Assembly: GCA_036502575.1 (NCBI GenBank)
Contig: DASXYL010000064.1
Coordinates: 42,068-106,067 of the forward strand
Source: DASXRA01 sp036502575
Lineage (GTDB): Bacteria > Actinomycetota > Actinomycetes > Mycobacteriales > Jatrophihabitantaceae
Direction of reading: 5' to 3'
DNA length: 64,000 bases
Shown here: piece after piece, positions 51,601 through 55,723 of the stretch
Position numbering within the stretch: the first letter of the stretch is position 1
Layout: each line of letters starts with the position of its first letter
Notes under the pieces: model-generated
Database searches by the model: none
Told to the model about the DNA's origin: nothing
Seen by the model: the letters and a program-made list of their open reading frames with translations, nothing else
Made by a program: the position numbers and the translations under genes

Positions 51601-53119
51601 GATCGGCGAGACGGCTCTGGTGGCGGCCACTCGTGCCGCCCACGTGACGATCGCGAGCCGCGACCTGGGCCCACTCGGCGTCGAGTACCAGTTGCTCGGC
51701 GACGGTGTGCAGGTGGCGTTGACGGTCAGCGCGGAGCCGCTGCCCGACACGATCCCGTACGCGCTCGGCGCCTTCACCGCCTCGAACGTATATACAGTCC
51801 GGCTGAACAGTCGACCGATGTCTTTCATGGTCGAGGACGCCGCCCGCCCGGCGATGACGGAGGTGCTGCGGTCGGCGGGGCTGGCCGCCGATGTGCTCGA
51901 TCGGCCCGCTGACCCGTCGCTGCGCGACGCGGCCGCGTTGGTGCGTGACGCTGCTCGCGAGGCCGGCGTCCCTGTCCTGCGCGAACGGCGGCACGGCTCG
52001 CCCGGCCATCCTGTGCTCAGCCTGGCTGTAGAGGGCCGCAGTCACCTGGACGTGTTGCTGACGAGTGGCCCCCTCTGGCGACCCGGTGCCGTCGCGGTGC
52101 AGGGCGATTCGGGCAGTGGCCGCTACACGGTGCGACTCAACGGCGCGCTGACCGATCGCGCCGCCCGGGCCGCCGCGCTGACCGAGGCGCTGACCGAGGT
52201 GCTCGAGCACGCGGCCTCCGGGACGGGGGAGTTGCAGTCGATCCTCGGTCGCCGTCCGGTGTTCCAGCCGATGCTGTTCCGGGCCCGCCAGTTCCCGGTT
52301 CGGGAACTGCGGCTCGCCTCGCCCGACGAGCTACCGGCCGCCGAGCGGCACCTGGCCGAGGAGCAGTCCGCGGCGGCGAGCGTCGAGTCGGTCGCGTTGC
52401 AGGCCGACCTCACCGATGCCTCCGAGCCGGACGATGTCGCGGCGGCGTTCGAGCGGGCGTACCAGCGGCTGGCCGACACCCACGAGGCGCTCGCGATGGA
52501 GCGCCGGCACCGCGGGTCGCGCGTCGATGCCGGACCGGTGGCGACCTACGGCGTCATCCCGTCCGATGATCCGGACAGCCCGGCGGCAAGAACCCGCCGC
52601 GACGCCGACGAGATCATCCGCCGGCGTTTCGCCGCCCCGCTTGCCGGGCAGCGTCCGGTCGACGAAGTGACCCGGCAGAACCTGGTCGAGCTGCCCGACG
52701 GTGAACAGGTCGAGGGCACCCGGCTGATCCTCGGCGGTTCCGCGGCGCCGCGGCTGAGCTTCGTCTCCGCCGCGGCCCCGGCGCAACAACGGCGGATGCA
52801 CGATGCCGCGATCGGACTCGTCGCCGACCTCTTCCTGCGGTCCGCGGTCGTTGACCCGGCCCGGCTCGTGGCCGACTTCTCCCGGGCCGCCTACCTGCTG
52901 TACCAGTCCCTGCCGCCGCAGGGGGCGGCCACCGATGCCGCCCGCGCCTTCCTGGTGGTGGCCGGGGATTTTCTGTTGGCCGAGGCCTTGACCCTGCCGC
53001 AGGACGTGGACGTCCAGGCGCAGACCCGACCCCAGCTCGGCACCCGGACGACGCCCGGCTTCGTCGAGTGGCTCGCCGCCCAGCTGCCACCGCCGATCGC
53101 TATGCCGGACGGTGGCTGA
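33680..53119 (+). CDS. Giant multidomain protein (6,479 aa): CpnT-N, SecA-like motor, deamidase blocks, GH13/CBM41/GT cassette
   Basis: A single open frame starts at GTG 33680 (CGAGGA upstream). Residue map: 1-345 CpnT/WXG-like helical start (GEPWPEV) with a membrane segment ~110-131; 360-635 disordered; 635-1215 SecA-like DEAD motor (MKAGQGKS 714-721, VDEIDS, VAGRGVDI); 1505-1800 cysteine module (Cys1525) interrupted by a coiled coil; 2700-3000 hydrophobic helices; 3100-3450 deamidase block with NC3294, GH3403 and Asp3419/3421; 3635-4205 GH13 (Asp3859, Glu3893, Asp3997 present); 4345-4655 three CBM41-like modules; 4660-5090 GT-B glycosyltransferase (Glu4996/Glu5004); 5100-5200 a fourth CBM41-like module; 5230-5615 second deamidase block (Cys5438, His5555, Asp5580); 5695-6180 three beta-rich repeats. 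No signal peptide. The gene sits in a type VII locus behind an Esx-like gene. I infer an exported or cell-envelope polymorphic-toxin-like protein; the actual function is unknown. Confidence 0.8.
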   Translation: MGIEKPAGVLWDLICLAFAGEPWPEVATADLQPLVPIYQTFARHMTQHAADARAAGAELLAAAISQTGQAAFAQAAALADALDAGSQGAQKQADNLIQDIADIEDTEFRIATMMAISAVLIFATGGLGMLPSRFLGELFGVVAKDFLGLGTRLLGRQVLDTEAPALLRGALGLGEKAAAAAARSEPGLARQLAKSFLVDGLLRQGPGMVVPDIVTMAHSGKWDVNRIWSDFATGVLAAPLTHAPSAMLRRLAEHLGMNKLADGGLLSKTLLGSANGAVNGLPTVVMMPLAGQTVQAFQGHDVTLGSLMQAEHDQFVPGLAMTVGRGFFLHQAERFGHAIGQTERAEGLRDSIVDKIVIRDPARIGDTTRMATGLSDGRVVDQPTESSDSSIGEPTVRTDEGSVTEASRSAEPTAASATIGSDAIARPGGEGARIDRRPEPSRASTNGARPDSISSEAAKRETTTDSERHSARPVEDKPTELLEAAPSEGQRHDSRSDPGRDRASGPVDDPGRPPVAAPEHASPMPDQPRLTDHPADTRHPADTNPTADRHSATRPDAPHGTEANQPTHSIDHAEVSSQAGDHAGDRRAGDEPVADPGKPPHDGPHDHPHDHPSDRGHDRSTEPDRGAADERIKDAGQKVDLTHEEDLKTWLAQNAEMLGTADPTALKHLFLEGTELERFGALHEMIRKQQGFSLRDQQLAAARQGMLDGKHVDMKAGQGKSDVFKLAAGVFAADRGAAHLMTSHDLLADRDAESLRAVLEPLGIKVERFDPDRVYPRTDEKVVYVGTVADFAFAYLRGHWEPRGVAAVDEIDSALVDQALNAFTLSEGAARVALKRIRDQAYWAHDVVAKGVLDESHFELVDSDHGRRARLTPEGIARIAEHTGDVLNARGIARLEDAATARWGVTADRHYIAHDGKIIIIEQVMHQVMVDPETGLETRWNGLAQALEAQHGMRVRADSAHAKTVTAAELFKKFDLVVGASGTANGAERALGLYGDQGITEVPRFADSKLVRREDIVAATEAEKIDRMVHEVVTAHETGRPVLLVTEHNDQVRVIADRLRADHGLENVVSVDARSMLDAGADRQHYLEGVWDRAGHTDAITVSSKVAGRGVDIMLSAEAKELGGLHAVVGFRSEQSGRIDEQAMFRAARSDDPGSATFVVAAHDFADPRVRDAALAVVEATGTDRYADAVRDYENAVDRMQTEGENSIFERLRDQLAERSPTDPGLVGAGLVAHASIETDHASAQGHVGPSAAAAQAEPPASVPAAAPPSTVDSPDGTGANPPGRVIHRGGDPLHTQVAGSRPTDPAQAHPPSRSDPSTPDTGGRPARVPAGVAAARANLDVLPPGELPPDRRQGFEARPLQQSMVERLTSALSGRDANQYLRDQAVALEAPRSEARRLLLDQYADSLREAEETFRQAREAYGHVAWTEPGQAVGPEVTELRRAFVQAQAERDSAAWLVEHVKADSSLDPGLWSLLSSDDSATRRKHDQLVRRAAPRRGTDPRRYVPVLSSVRARPDLSGWTETCVPVSAAAFRAYHGQAYGARLGTAYGLPELEAELKTPLLGLVDGSEWFGPEVAQRRLDDAQGALTVAQAAWHRAVHQRAPSDVRDRAGAAVGSAEALVAQRTSEVQQAEAELAARLSSAGVTKQANRQAVQTKVDKALSDITAAVMNTEEVKPARAAVDQAEKRFRDAPAGAVTAAMLRELRRTRAALAKAERRAHGRWVFVVLTMADGSSHMGSLMNHEGELRNIGGQHGRVDGHTDGSGVVAVEVLGMADRERPLAAFADATVGRHSSYHELELSPAQLHHVAPAEWDAALDRIRTAPAAPSDPPDDHRLHALFDNLSIIAEATDGLARMARRRRGWFDATTKGGLDVLAGARLGPTKSGNAAEARLVGDPAHPTVLITIDPNAGVDGVDAFSARSINEWLDSERVARMVAGQLTVVAHQLDMIVPLRRELAAAKTNLASTLHPALRSQADTALSAALDAFGTPRDNAAHVAAAQALTDAATALQAQAHRMDATTTAIELRRLAGAVQRAAEELGRPPALRRAFGVPDRLSLQDQAAITEWRVAQRLLDRRPPGWIGPLDGSRLHRQRTAWLRRAAIRLGLDVTAEARDQRLALLRSSGAQDVAESAGAHGEAPGLAARMPTTIDHKWLDDTMSAPETADAVGAKAIRRIAPGVYDVRLDGEDHLTVEGRLPGGDPAGADVSSTPVDRVMYLEAKGDIRRARPELVARLAKTVAVHRQGVETGRSADDIGAEAAAGRLGPDVLTRGALGGGVGEQPDLSLADDGPVAWIRAFSQDHPRPTWVQRRLLREFLYEHGLLRTSPDYARKIDSIRRNGPDGEALANYVEQNNGYRPAMRHLGEAGRPRDRLRIPAFDSSDLPTLVATLNNVERRMGSSRTFELRGNLIEVIHFDRERIAVTFETDDSLADTHVLPVHGRRPDSLVVRLPAGLDRFRGQAALAKGLYAADAPSPASAWESGLAAVLALRQQHLADAPSGTKRLIKQDLIAELAELARRNHDPAMLPAFVRPTARQWEAARAMAASLPHSQDEESRARIGRGEPEPSRVPGRGPYRTHSFVDQGTMGLVNSGLAFSHGQGIERAAVPALYAAAQALAIARQIRQGDAGAEQAEQGRRAEVLVEREHRGEQRKAETAQALDAAIRPLLEALGLDLPPVEAGRREDADLWSVRASDPSSGRTSYKLQLSASLFWTAVAMIQPFAYYGADQQWLMAIATAATAFAYWFTSAGAAQWFSAIQVAERGKQTADNEVLGLQVERQRGVVLPARAHEVLSSLIGQVTRDPTLVAPARAAIRRRQADEWASRAVSARRANRSPQFGQNLAFRAMSMIPASLVGAGLALLGGGPTALVASTAQLVTGAVNSAFGAVVLTTFDNWEEHAIDQRARQQSRTAVVASRQQLERDFSALLDVAWPLVAATLGLAPDTPRPRIAGESLGSDAVMAQALAALMPPILKTFVLTGILPGVIEGGLQYGLGLAVAQRPLDKATSDLIEDTAANTGLNSLTGPAGAWLFNLRKAKLQAAQEFYRALEPLVAADEQVAAAFRRVRDQLAELTSAGPPGAVRPTGWRRGDLGRKLIRTDQVAQRLGWRWERLTGEIPDAATAAQLDEYAREIGQARAERVRAHKVLTARRDALERQLDQARTDLLAARRVGEENVAEPEEKFENLGAAVRAERTHVAEIERDVFRHDQGLWRWLNPGSEPHPGVTDDLLATIGPGFGRPGGLIRPHDVHQELVESLVPKDPKEFRPLPYTDAEIWGYALNNFMRDLEPGRDVNCVATVAAHVWTRLGWPMAAGARMIDAMTLAHGDVRALGGQVDGPAWLQDQFDAEIKAVLGPRELADDMFQDRLSPGFDLIEDRLKQLAERTSGHATAIPFVTWANRSGGHAFVIEYDEERGFRYYDWDRGGLLPGRPAFSPGAVYALDSVFLDGNGQDGGVPGAERGYVVRAGLRPAGAPDPAAASAEAEPLLDVAARLDELELDTPAATLRLVASADRIDPGAVRVLAGRLAELAGQLAEDASPLRLLLGGPDLMRDRDDAADRAAARQVADAATELTALADRLAPPAPGGALVPFDFALEPGRGNWTGLSIQQAITDRGFPGDSVARQQRIDAMGEPVDPTIDPYDPTDPNSFLGGDLPGLTEGLDYVRDLGIDALWISPVARTATTLRFLGKASAGHHFYWTIDFLRVDPRQGSLSQLQRFIEAAHTRGIKVILDLALNQLGVINDEQGRFGYRPPTTHPHRDAEGNPVDPRELLDPARYRDIVEYPYHRGYEGREQLSPRWLRKGWALRRSGDFAEGFPESILFCDTFYLAKLFHEHPAVRWGLGDVALHWMLTGFDGFRYDTANHLFTEFFAELNSLLKRAAQQLGRDGFPTFGEAFTQDSRVLAEYVHRGQLDGMIDFPLQAALADFVAGLEPAAVRDLDGGALERALSGGAGVVGLARTDPNGWAVRALHRVLSADALFTNQWSDALQLLAVLSSHDDAGHLAGDLRHRPGAIEEHLVARVNLGYSLVFTLPRVAGTYGGDEQGQTGRPSRDDPAGLAAGRAPTFAAAEGSPYLAQPLIGTDRTNAEDTADANHPIYRHIAALSELRRAVPALRDGAHVPRITDNSRVFAFSRVGGTEADPAGFTEHVVLANPTTTPQTVTVPTYTGGLRFVGRFGADGPVVSGADRTIQVLVPPLSLVVYQGAAPITAPAAAPTVQLDLAPPARFRPPFEKNSHGDARGAFGALVAWGDETDSPARVRFWMRPVGTQYWTPLGATDRAPYQVYPYVDQFAPGTQLEVRVAMTEIGQLPPDDAGEVPARRTAMDTVVVPAHSELPPAPSVESFPPNYALVHYYRSDGDYDGWRMQAEVVDSIAEPVDVPFTAESGYGRFAWVKLHSGAPHVRYRIVHDRKGVDGEGVLATRDGRALWRRSGDATVYASPAEAQGYVTIHRTGTNHQYQGLHLFGGVHESERTVWPDPRPFTGRDLDGAAYARVRIDLSDGPVRFSVITDSGGQDGGDRVVTAGAADAWVRPGDDRVFYSQAEARDEVVIRLNVADGEPDDVRLVQWGGEFDDRPMSAPDGRAPTGHDGFGPYWVVRRREGAPEFSFVFRRGGEDLTPVETLDLGRTGHVVHRILGAPEVDFHDVPVPFAVVPDEPGPALPPLTIVHVSSEYPGVGAGAGGMGTMVVGLAHEQAKAGHIVWVVSRQPFGSDRPTEVVVDQVTDEAAVNVLLVALPDEARTKDQFEAHPEKWSRTTGAAMSSDGLDWLLRLGIDPQIVHMHDSLATEGGFAIAERFSAKTVYTVHALESGRWAGWIYENLDSDAAGDVTKRTITGNEWSATRRAHAVIANSNRMRRETNWVNHVSKQKITVLPNFTSPQWAKFDRSQVDRAATRQSRGIPVDARLILYFGRLENEKGVQDIIAALPDVTPAPDVQTIFGVIGEGTYGHELQLQASALTDAGGNSMADDVRFYGKITPEEGLIDFVVSADLVIFPSHYEPYGLVVNEVAVTGTPQITSDQPALGVDGVNMRVYPAGDRKALAHAINDAFANRKATERMAAEAERQARSSMYKAANVAARTVDVYWSALQESTPVEVGRPWIPGGNLFNVARVHYTRADGDYSRVRLMPLGFGEAPREPMIDSDGAYWEIPFEQHADRVRFTVQDDGRPVEVDGVAELTLPVRPGKAGNEVWLSDGSAAIEWPPGLRLDGAGPDGPIRLAGGSGHRVPTSVGTTRAVLTQRWRAFTGEKPDEVRIVALATEIDATRRARLAAHHALTADLRRLIEERDRYQERLRDSVKEARNWLRLPRVADERATDKDMVDSVVRALGTTDRALIVAWHQSNLDEAELAVRAERRRIREIQANLPAHPAWWARFNPGAEPSASGEPGSAPHGPGGVTRTSELHHELVRRVVPGEWFSDATKWGRTLDGFAAGLEPGHESNCVSYAIAHHRARHGEAVPAEARTVDAYDQARLLEEGQFGLTDPRLDGEQFGSGRIEAVTGARWQEPAGMGPGPLTRAQFKSTLDALEAHLKAVEPLADGSRHATVHLALIYPSGQGGHAIVVEYDRGENVPKGQRGVRYFNVDERGVKHGRRGRPTFVRGGLAAVNLLATDGYGKAMPMPGWVRGRANQLPPTGAYASTRESREQWERELAAQYPKGIRLAGDPDPPARGIADDHVRDVVPTTSPPSRPERAPGPAPQPADPTLLAAGRHLGPALARIGARVRSTHMGHGNPPAPTVWVEVDGRSSAVTVTSAPVLAGRTFEVRSSGAAHVIRLRPGLGEAAAPVLAEALSSIRWNVPAPADLDPAARTIRDEDAVVEHEQELLADELARGDAPARIVERLEQRLRGWQLSRTVERRRLDDRTAPDPGLVLEPAANAAEHEADHQAALARLAELLSARPADPRADLAAAAAQLLRAPMFRHGSDGVSRGLLRVVGSELFATPLLLPSALDAARDDFADWFAQRLPAAPPTAEAGALLIGETALVAATRAAHVTIASRDLGPLGVEYQLLGDGVQVALTVSAEPLPDTIPYALGAFTASNVYTVRLNSRPMSFMVEDAARPAMTEVLRSAGLAADVLDRPADPSLRDAAALVRDAAREAGVPVLRERRHGSPGHPVLSLAVEGRSHLDVLLTSGPLWRPGAVAVQGDSGSGRYTVRLNGALTDRAARAAALTEALTEVLEHAASGTGELQSILGRRPVFQPMLFRARQFPVRELRLASPDELPAAERHLAEEQSAAASVESVALQADLTDASEPDDVAAAFERAYQRLADTHEALAMERRHRGSRVDAGPVATYGVIPSDDPDSPAARTRRDADEIIRRRFAAPLAGQRPVDEVTRQNLVELPDGEQVEGTRLILGGSAAPRLSFVSAAAPAQQRRMHDAAIGLVADLFLRSAVVDPARLVADFSRAAYLLYQSLPPQGAATDAARAFLVVAGDFLLAEALTLPQDVDVQAQTRPQLGTRTTPGFVEWLAAQLPPPIAMPDGG

Positions 53120-53151
53120 CCCGAACTCGCCAAGCAGCCGGAGCAGCGGAG

Positions 53152-53760
53152 CTAGGCCGTGGCGGCCCAGTCCTCGCGGGCCTCGTCCAGGTGGATCGCA
53201 CCGTGGGCGATGAGCACCTGAAGTACAGGCAGGCTGCGGGTCAGCGCGGCCTCGACATCGGGCAACTCGTCACTGGCCTCGGCGAGCACCGCGCACGCGT
53301 GCCAGAGGTTGTCGCACAGGTGGCCCCACTGCCACAGCTCGTATCCGAGGGCGTCGACCCGTACGACCGGGACGCCGGCCACCAGGCCGATGCCGAAGTC
53401 GCCGGGGCGATCCGGGTCGGCACCCAGGCCGATCAGCAGCGAGCGCAGCCGGCAGGTGCGGGCGAAGCCGATCGCATCCGCCGGGCCGGGCGTGACGTCG
53501 ATGACGAGGTCCTCGGCCAGCAGGTCGTCCAGGATGACCTCGGGCGCCCGGATGCCGGCGGCCCGCGCGACGGCGTCCACCCCGGCCCGGGTCCACGGCG
53601 CCGGGTCGTCGCCGGGGGCGCCGTGCGCAAGCGTCCACCCGGCGAAGTGTTCGTCGTCGAGCCGCAGGACGTGCCAGCCGACGCGCACGAGGTGCCGCTG
53701 GGCCTCGGTGTCCGCGTCGATGCCGACGTAGTGGCCGACGGGAAAGAGCATCGCGCTCAC
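53152..53760 (-). CDS. Unknown protein, paralogue of its neighbour; candidate immunity protein
   Basis: The 202-residue cytoplasmic-looking protein matches no family I recognise. It aligns along its length with the product of 53757-54404: FPVGHYVG / FPIGHGVG, GWTLAHGAPGDDP / VWTVAHGRPEALP, DDLLAEDLVIDV / DTLLERGLLVEV, YELWQWGHLCDNLWHAC / YDLWQWSPMDDTLWATC. The start is probably GTG 53760, overlapping the upstream stop by 4 bp (GTGA); ATG 53751 is an alternative. Its place right after the giant gene, on the opposite strand and as a tandem pair, suggests (inference only) an immunity or modulator role. Confidence 0.7.
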   Translation of the reverse strand: MSAMLFPVGHYVGIDADTEAQRHLVRVGWHVLRLDDEHFAGWTLAHGAPGDDPAPWTRAGVDAVARAAGIRAPEVILDDLLAEDLVIDVTPGPADAIGFARTCRLRSLLIGLGADPDRPGDFGIGLVAGVPVVRVDALGYELWQWGHLCDNLWHACAVLAEASDELPDVEAALTRSLPVLQVLIAHGAIHLDEAREDWAATA

Positions 53761-54404
53761 GCGGCTCGGTCTGGGACGTCTCGGTCGTCCCGGATCTCTC
53801 GGACGCCGGTCGCCGGGCCGAGCCGGACCGGGACGTCCAAGCAAGCGGCGTGCACGCACACCAGGGCGTTCAGCGAATCGAGGAAGCCGTCGAGCAGCCG
53901 ATCGGGATCGGTGTAGTCGGGATCGGTGCTGCCGGCGCGTCGGGCCACCTCGGCCGCGCTCTCGCAGGTTGCCCACAGAGTGTCGTCCATCGGCGACCAC
54001 TGCCACAGGTCGTAGACGACGTGTCCGACGCCCAGCACCGGCTGACCGAGGAAGCCGATGCCGAACAAGGACCGGTCCTCGGCGATGGTGCCGAGGCCGA
54101 GCATGAGCGGCATGACTCGGTGAGCGCGGGCGAATCCGGTCGCCGCGGCGCGATCGACCTCGACGAGCAGGCCCCGTTCGAGCAGGGTGTCGAGCACGGC
54201 CGCCGGGTCGTCGACGCCGGCGGCTGCGTCCAACACGTGTCGCCGGAGCCAGGGCTGCTCGTCGGGCAGCGCCTCCGGGCGGCCGTGCGCCACCGTCCAC
54301 ACGACGAACTCGGCGTCGCTCAGGTCATGGAACGAGACGCCGCGCCGCACCCGGCGGGCGCCGACGCCATGACCGATCGGGAAGATCAGTGGCTCGCGGT
54401 CCAC
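53757..54404 (-). CDS. Unknown protein, first of a paralogous pair; candidate immunity protein
   Basis: The 215-residue soluble protein has conserved blocks LIFPIGHGVG, EFVVWTVAHG, FARAHRVMPLMLGLG, VVYDLWQWSPMDDTLWATC and ALVCVHAACLDV, all shared with the downstream gene. There are no membrane helices or catalytic motifs that I can name. I chose GTG 54404 because the frame further upstream runs opposite the deaminase gene and lacks coding character. It diverges from the deaminase/SUKH operon across a 123-bp gap that holds conserved motif copy 4. Confidence 0.7.
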   Translation of the reverse strand: MDREPLIFPIGHGVGARRVRRGVSFHDLSDAEFVVWTVAHGRPEALPDEQPWLRRHVLDAAAGVDDPAAVLDTLLERGLLVEVDRAAATGFARAHRVMPLMLGLGTIAEDRSLFGIGFLGQPVLGVGHVVYDLWQWSPMDDTLWATCESAAEVARRAGSTDPDYTDPDRLLDGFLDSLNALVCVHAACLDVPVRLGPATGVREIRDDRDVPDRAA

Positions 54405-54443
54405 CCCGTCACGGTAAGCGGAGCGGGGGCGTGAGCGGACTGC

Positions 54444-54459
54444 GCTGGCAGCATTAGGC
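54444..54459 (+). promoter_or_regulatory. Conserved 16-bp motif, copy 4 (GCTGGCAGCATTAGGC)
   Basis: The fourth plus-strand copy of GCTGGCMGNAWTAGGY ends 68 bp before the start of the deaminase gene at 54528. A TAGGCT hexamer at 54490-54495 could be a -10 element. Its presence here links this gene pair, 20 kb away, to the secretion locus. Confidence 0.6.
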
Positions 54460-54527
54460 AACGCGCCCGGTCCGGTCGGCGGCGGTGGATAGGCTCGTAT
54501 CGTGCCCGGTGGCGTCGGAGTCTCGCG

Positions 54528-55247
54528 ATGATCACCCGCGACGAGGCCGATCAGATCGCCGAGAAGTGGGTGGCCGACACCGTGTCGTCCGTACCGCTCA
54601 CCGCCGCGGTCCGCGAGTTCGACCTCGGGTACGTCGTCTGGGCCCAACCGCCGGCTGATCATCCGCCGCTGTTCGGGGCCGGCCGCGGCATCATCGACCG
54701 CGAGACCGGCGAGTTGTCGAGCTGGCCGTCCTTGCCGATCGACCACGTCATCGAGCAGTTCCGCACCCAGCGGGCCGAACGCCCACCCGCACCGCACACC
54801 TGGGACCCGGCCGAGCAGGCCCGCCGCGACCTGCGCCGGGTGACCACCCTGGCAACTGTCAGCCGCCTGACCCTGACCGATCAGGTGGTGACGGCGCGCA
54901 GCGTCAAGGGCGATCAGCCGCCGAACCTGCACCACCTCGTCCGCTCCTACCTGGACGATCTGCTGCCGGTCGAGTTCCGCGAGCGCGGCTCCGACCGCTG
55001 CTCGGAGGCCGCCGTGTTCTCCGATGCGCTGCACGCCGAGGACACCCGCCGAGCGGCGGCCGGCGAGCCGCCGATCACGCTCGAACAGGCGCGGTCCGGT
55101 CTGTTCTCCGGCGCCGGCCTGGTCACCTACCGGGTGCGCGAGCCGGGCGATCCGGTGGGTGGTGAGTCGGCGCCGCCGTGCCTGTCGTGCGCGCTGCTGT
55201 GCCGCCACTTCGGTTTCCGGCTGCGGCCCCCCGGCGGTGACGCATGA
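54528..55247 (+). CDS. YrhB-like domain fused to YwqJ-like deaminase
   Basis: The 239-residue protein has an N-terminal ~80 residues (DEADQIAEKWVADTV..., YVVWAQPP, GAGRGIIDRETGELSSWP) that resemble the YrhB/Imm35-type immunity fold. The C-terminal half has the zinc-deaminase pattern of YwqJ-like toxins: CSEAAVFSDAL followed by PPCLSCALLCRHFGF. YwqJ-like deaminases are predicted nucleic-acid-modifying toxins of polymorphic toxin systems. The two domains in one chain, with a downstream SUKH-3 gene overlapping by 4 bp, suggest a toxin or neutralised-toxin module. No secretion signal is visible. Motif copy 4 lies upstream. Confidence 0.78.
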   Translation: MITRDEADQIAEKWVADTVSSVPLTAAVREFDLGYVVWAQPPADHPPLFGAGRGIIDRETGELSSWPSLPIDHVIEQFRTQRAERPPAPHTWDPAEQARRDLRRVTTLATVSRLTLTDQVVTARSVKGDQPPNLHHLVRSYLDDLLPVEFRERGSDRCSEAAVFSDALHAEDTRRAAAGEPPITLEQARSGLFSGAGLVTYRVREPGDPVGGESAPPCLSCALLCRHFGFRLRPPGGDA

Positions 55248-55723
55248 CCGATCGCTTCGGCGCCGATGTTGCCGACGTGCTCACGTCCGCCGGGTGGACG
55301 CCCGGGCGAGACGTGGACGAGCAGCCGGCCGTGAACTACGTCCGCGGCGAGATCGGCCGCAACGGGGCCCGCGCCGAACCGCACGCCGCGGCGGTCGCGG
55401 CCCTGCGCGAGTTCGCCGGGCTGACGATCATGCAGGACGGCCCGGGCATTGATCTACGCCGCCGGCCGTTCGTGATCGATCCGGTACCGGTTGCCGCCAG
55501 CACCGAGACACTGGCCGACTTCGGCGCCGTGCTGGGCCACCCGCTGTTCCCGATCGGGATGGAAGGCGATCACGACTCGATCGTCGCGATCGCCGAGACC
55601 GGGCACGTCTTCGCGCTCGACCACACGGGGGAGTGGCACCTCGGCAACTCGATCGACGACGCGCTCACCACGCTGATCACCGGCACCCAGCCGCCGCGGG
55701 TCAACGACCAGGGTCGCTGGTAG
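55244..55723 (+). CDS. SUKH-3 domain immunity protein
   Basis: The 159-residue protein has the SUKH-3 pattern: LTSAGWTPGRDVD at the start, then ALREFAGLTI, VIDPVPVAA, LGHPLFPIGMEGDHDSIVAIAETGHVFALD and a closing GNSIDDALTTLI helix. SUKH proteins are immunity proteins of contact-dependent and polymorphic toxin systems, and SUKH-3 is often paired with YwqJ-type deaminases. It overlaps the deaminase gene by 4 bp (ATGA), so the two are translated together. Its 3' end overlaps the convergent mftD-like pseudogene by 23 bp. Confidence 0.88.
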   Translation: MTDRFGADVADVLTSAGWTPGRDVDEQPAVNYVRGEIGRNGARAEPHAAAVAALREFAGLTIMQDGPGIDLRRRPFVIDPVPVAASTETLADFGAVLGHPLFPIGMEGDHDSIVAIAETGHVFALDHTGEWHLGNSIDDALTTLITGTQPPRVNDQGRW

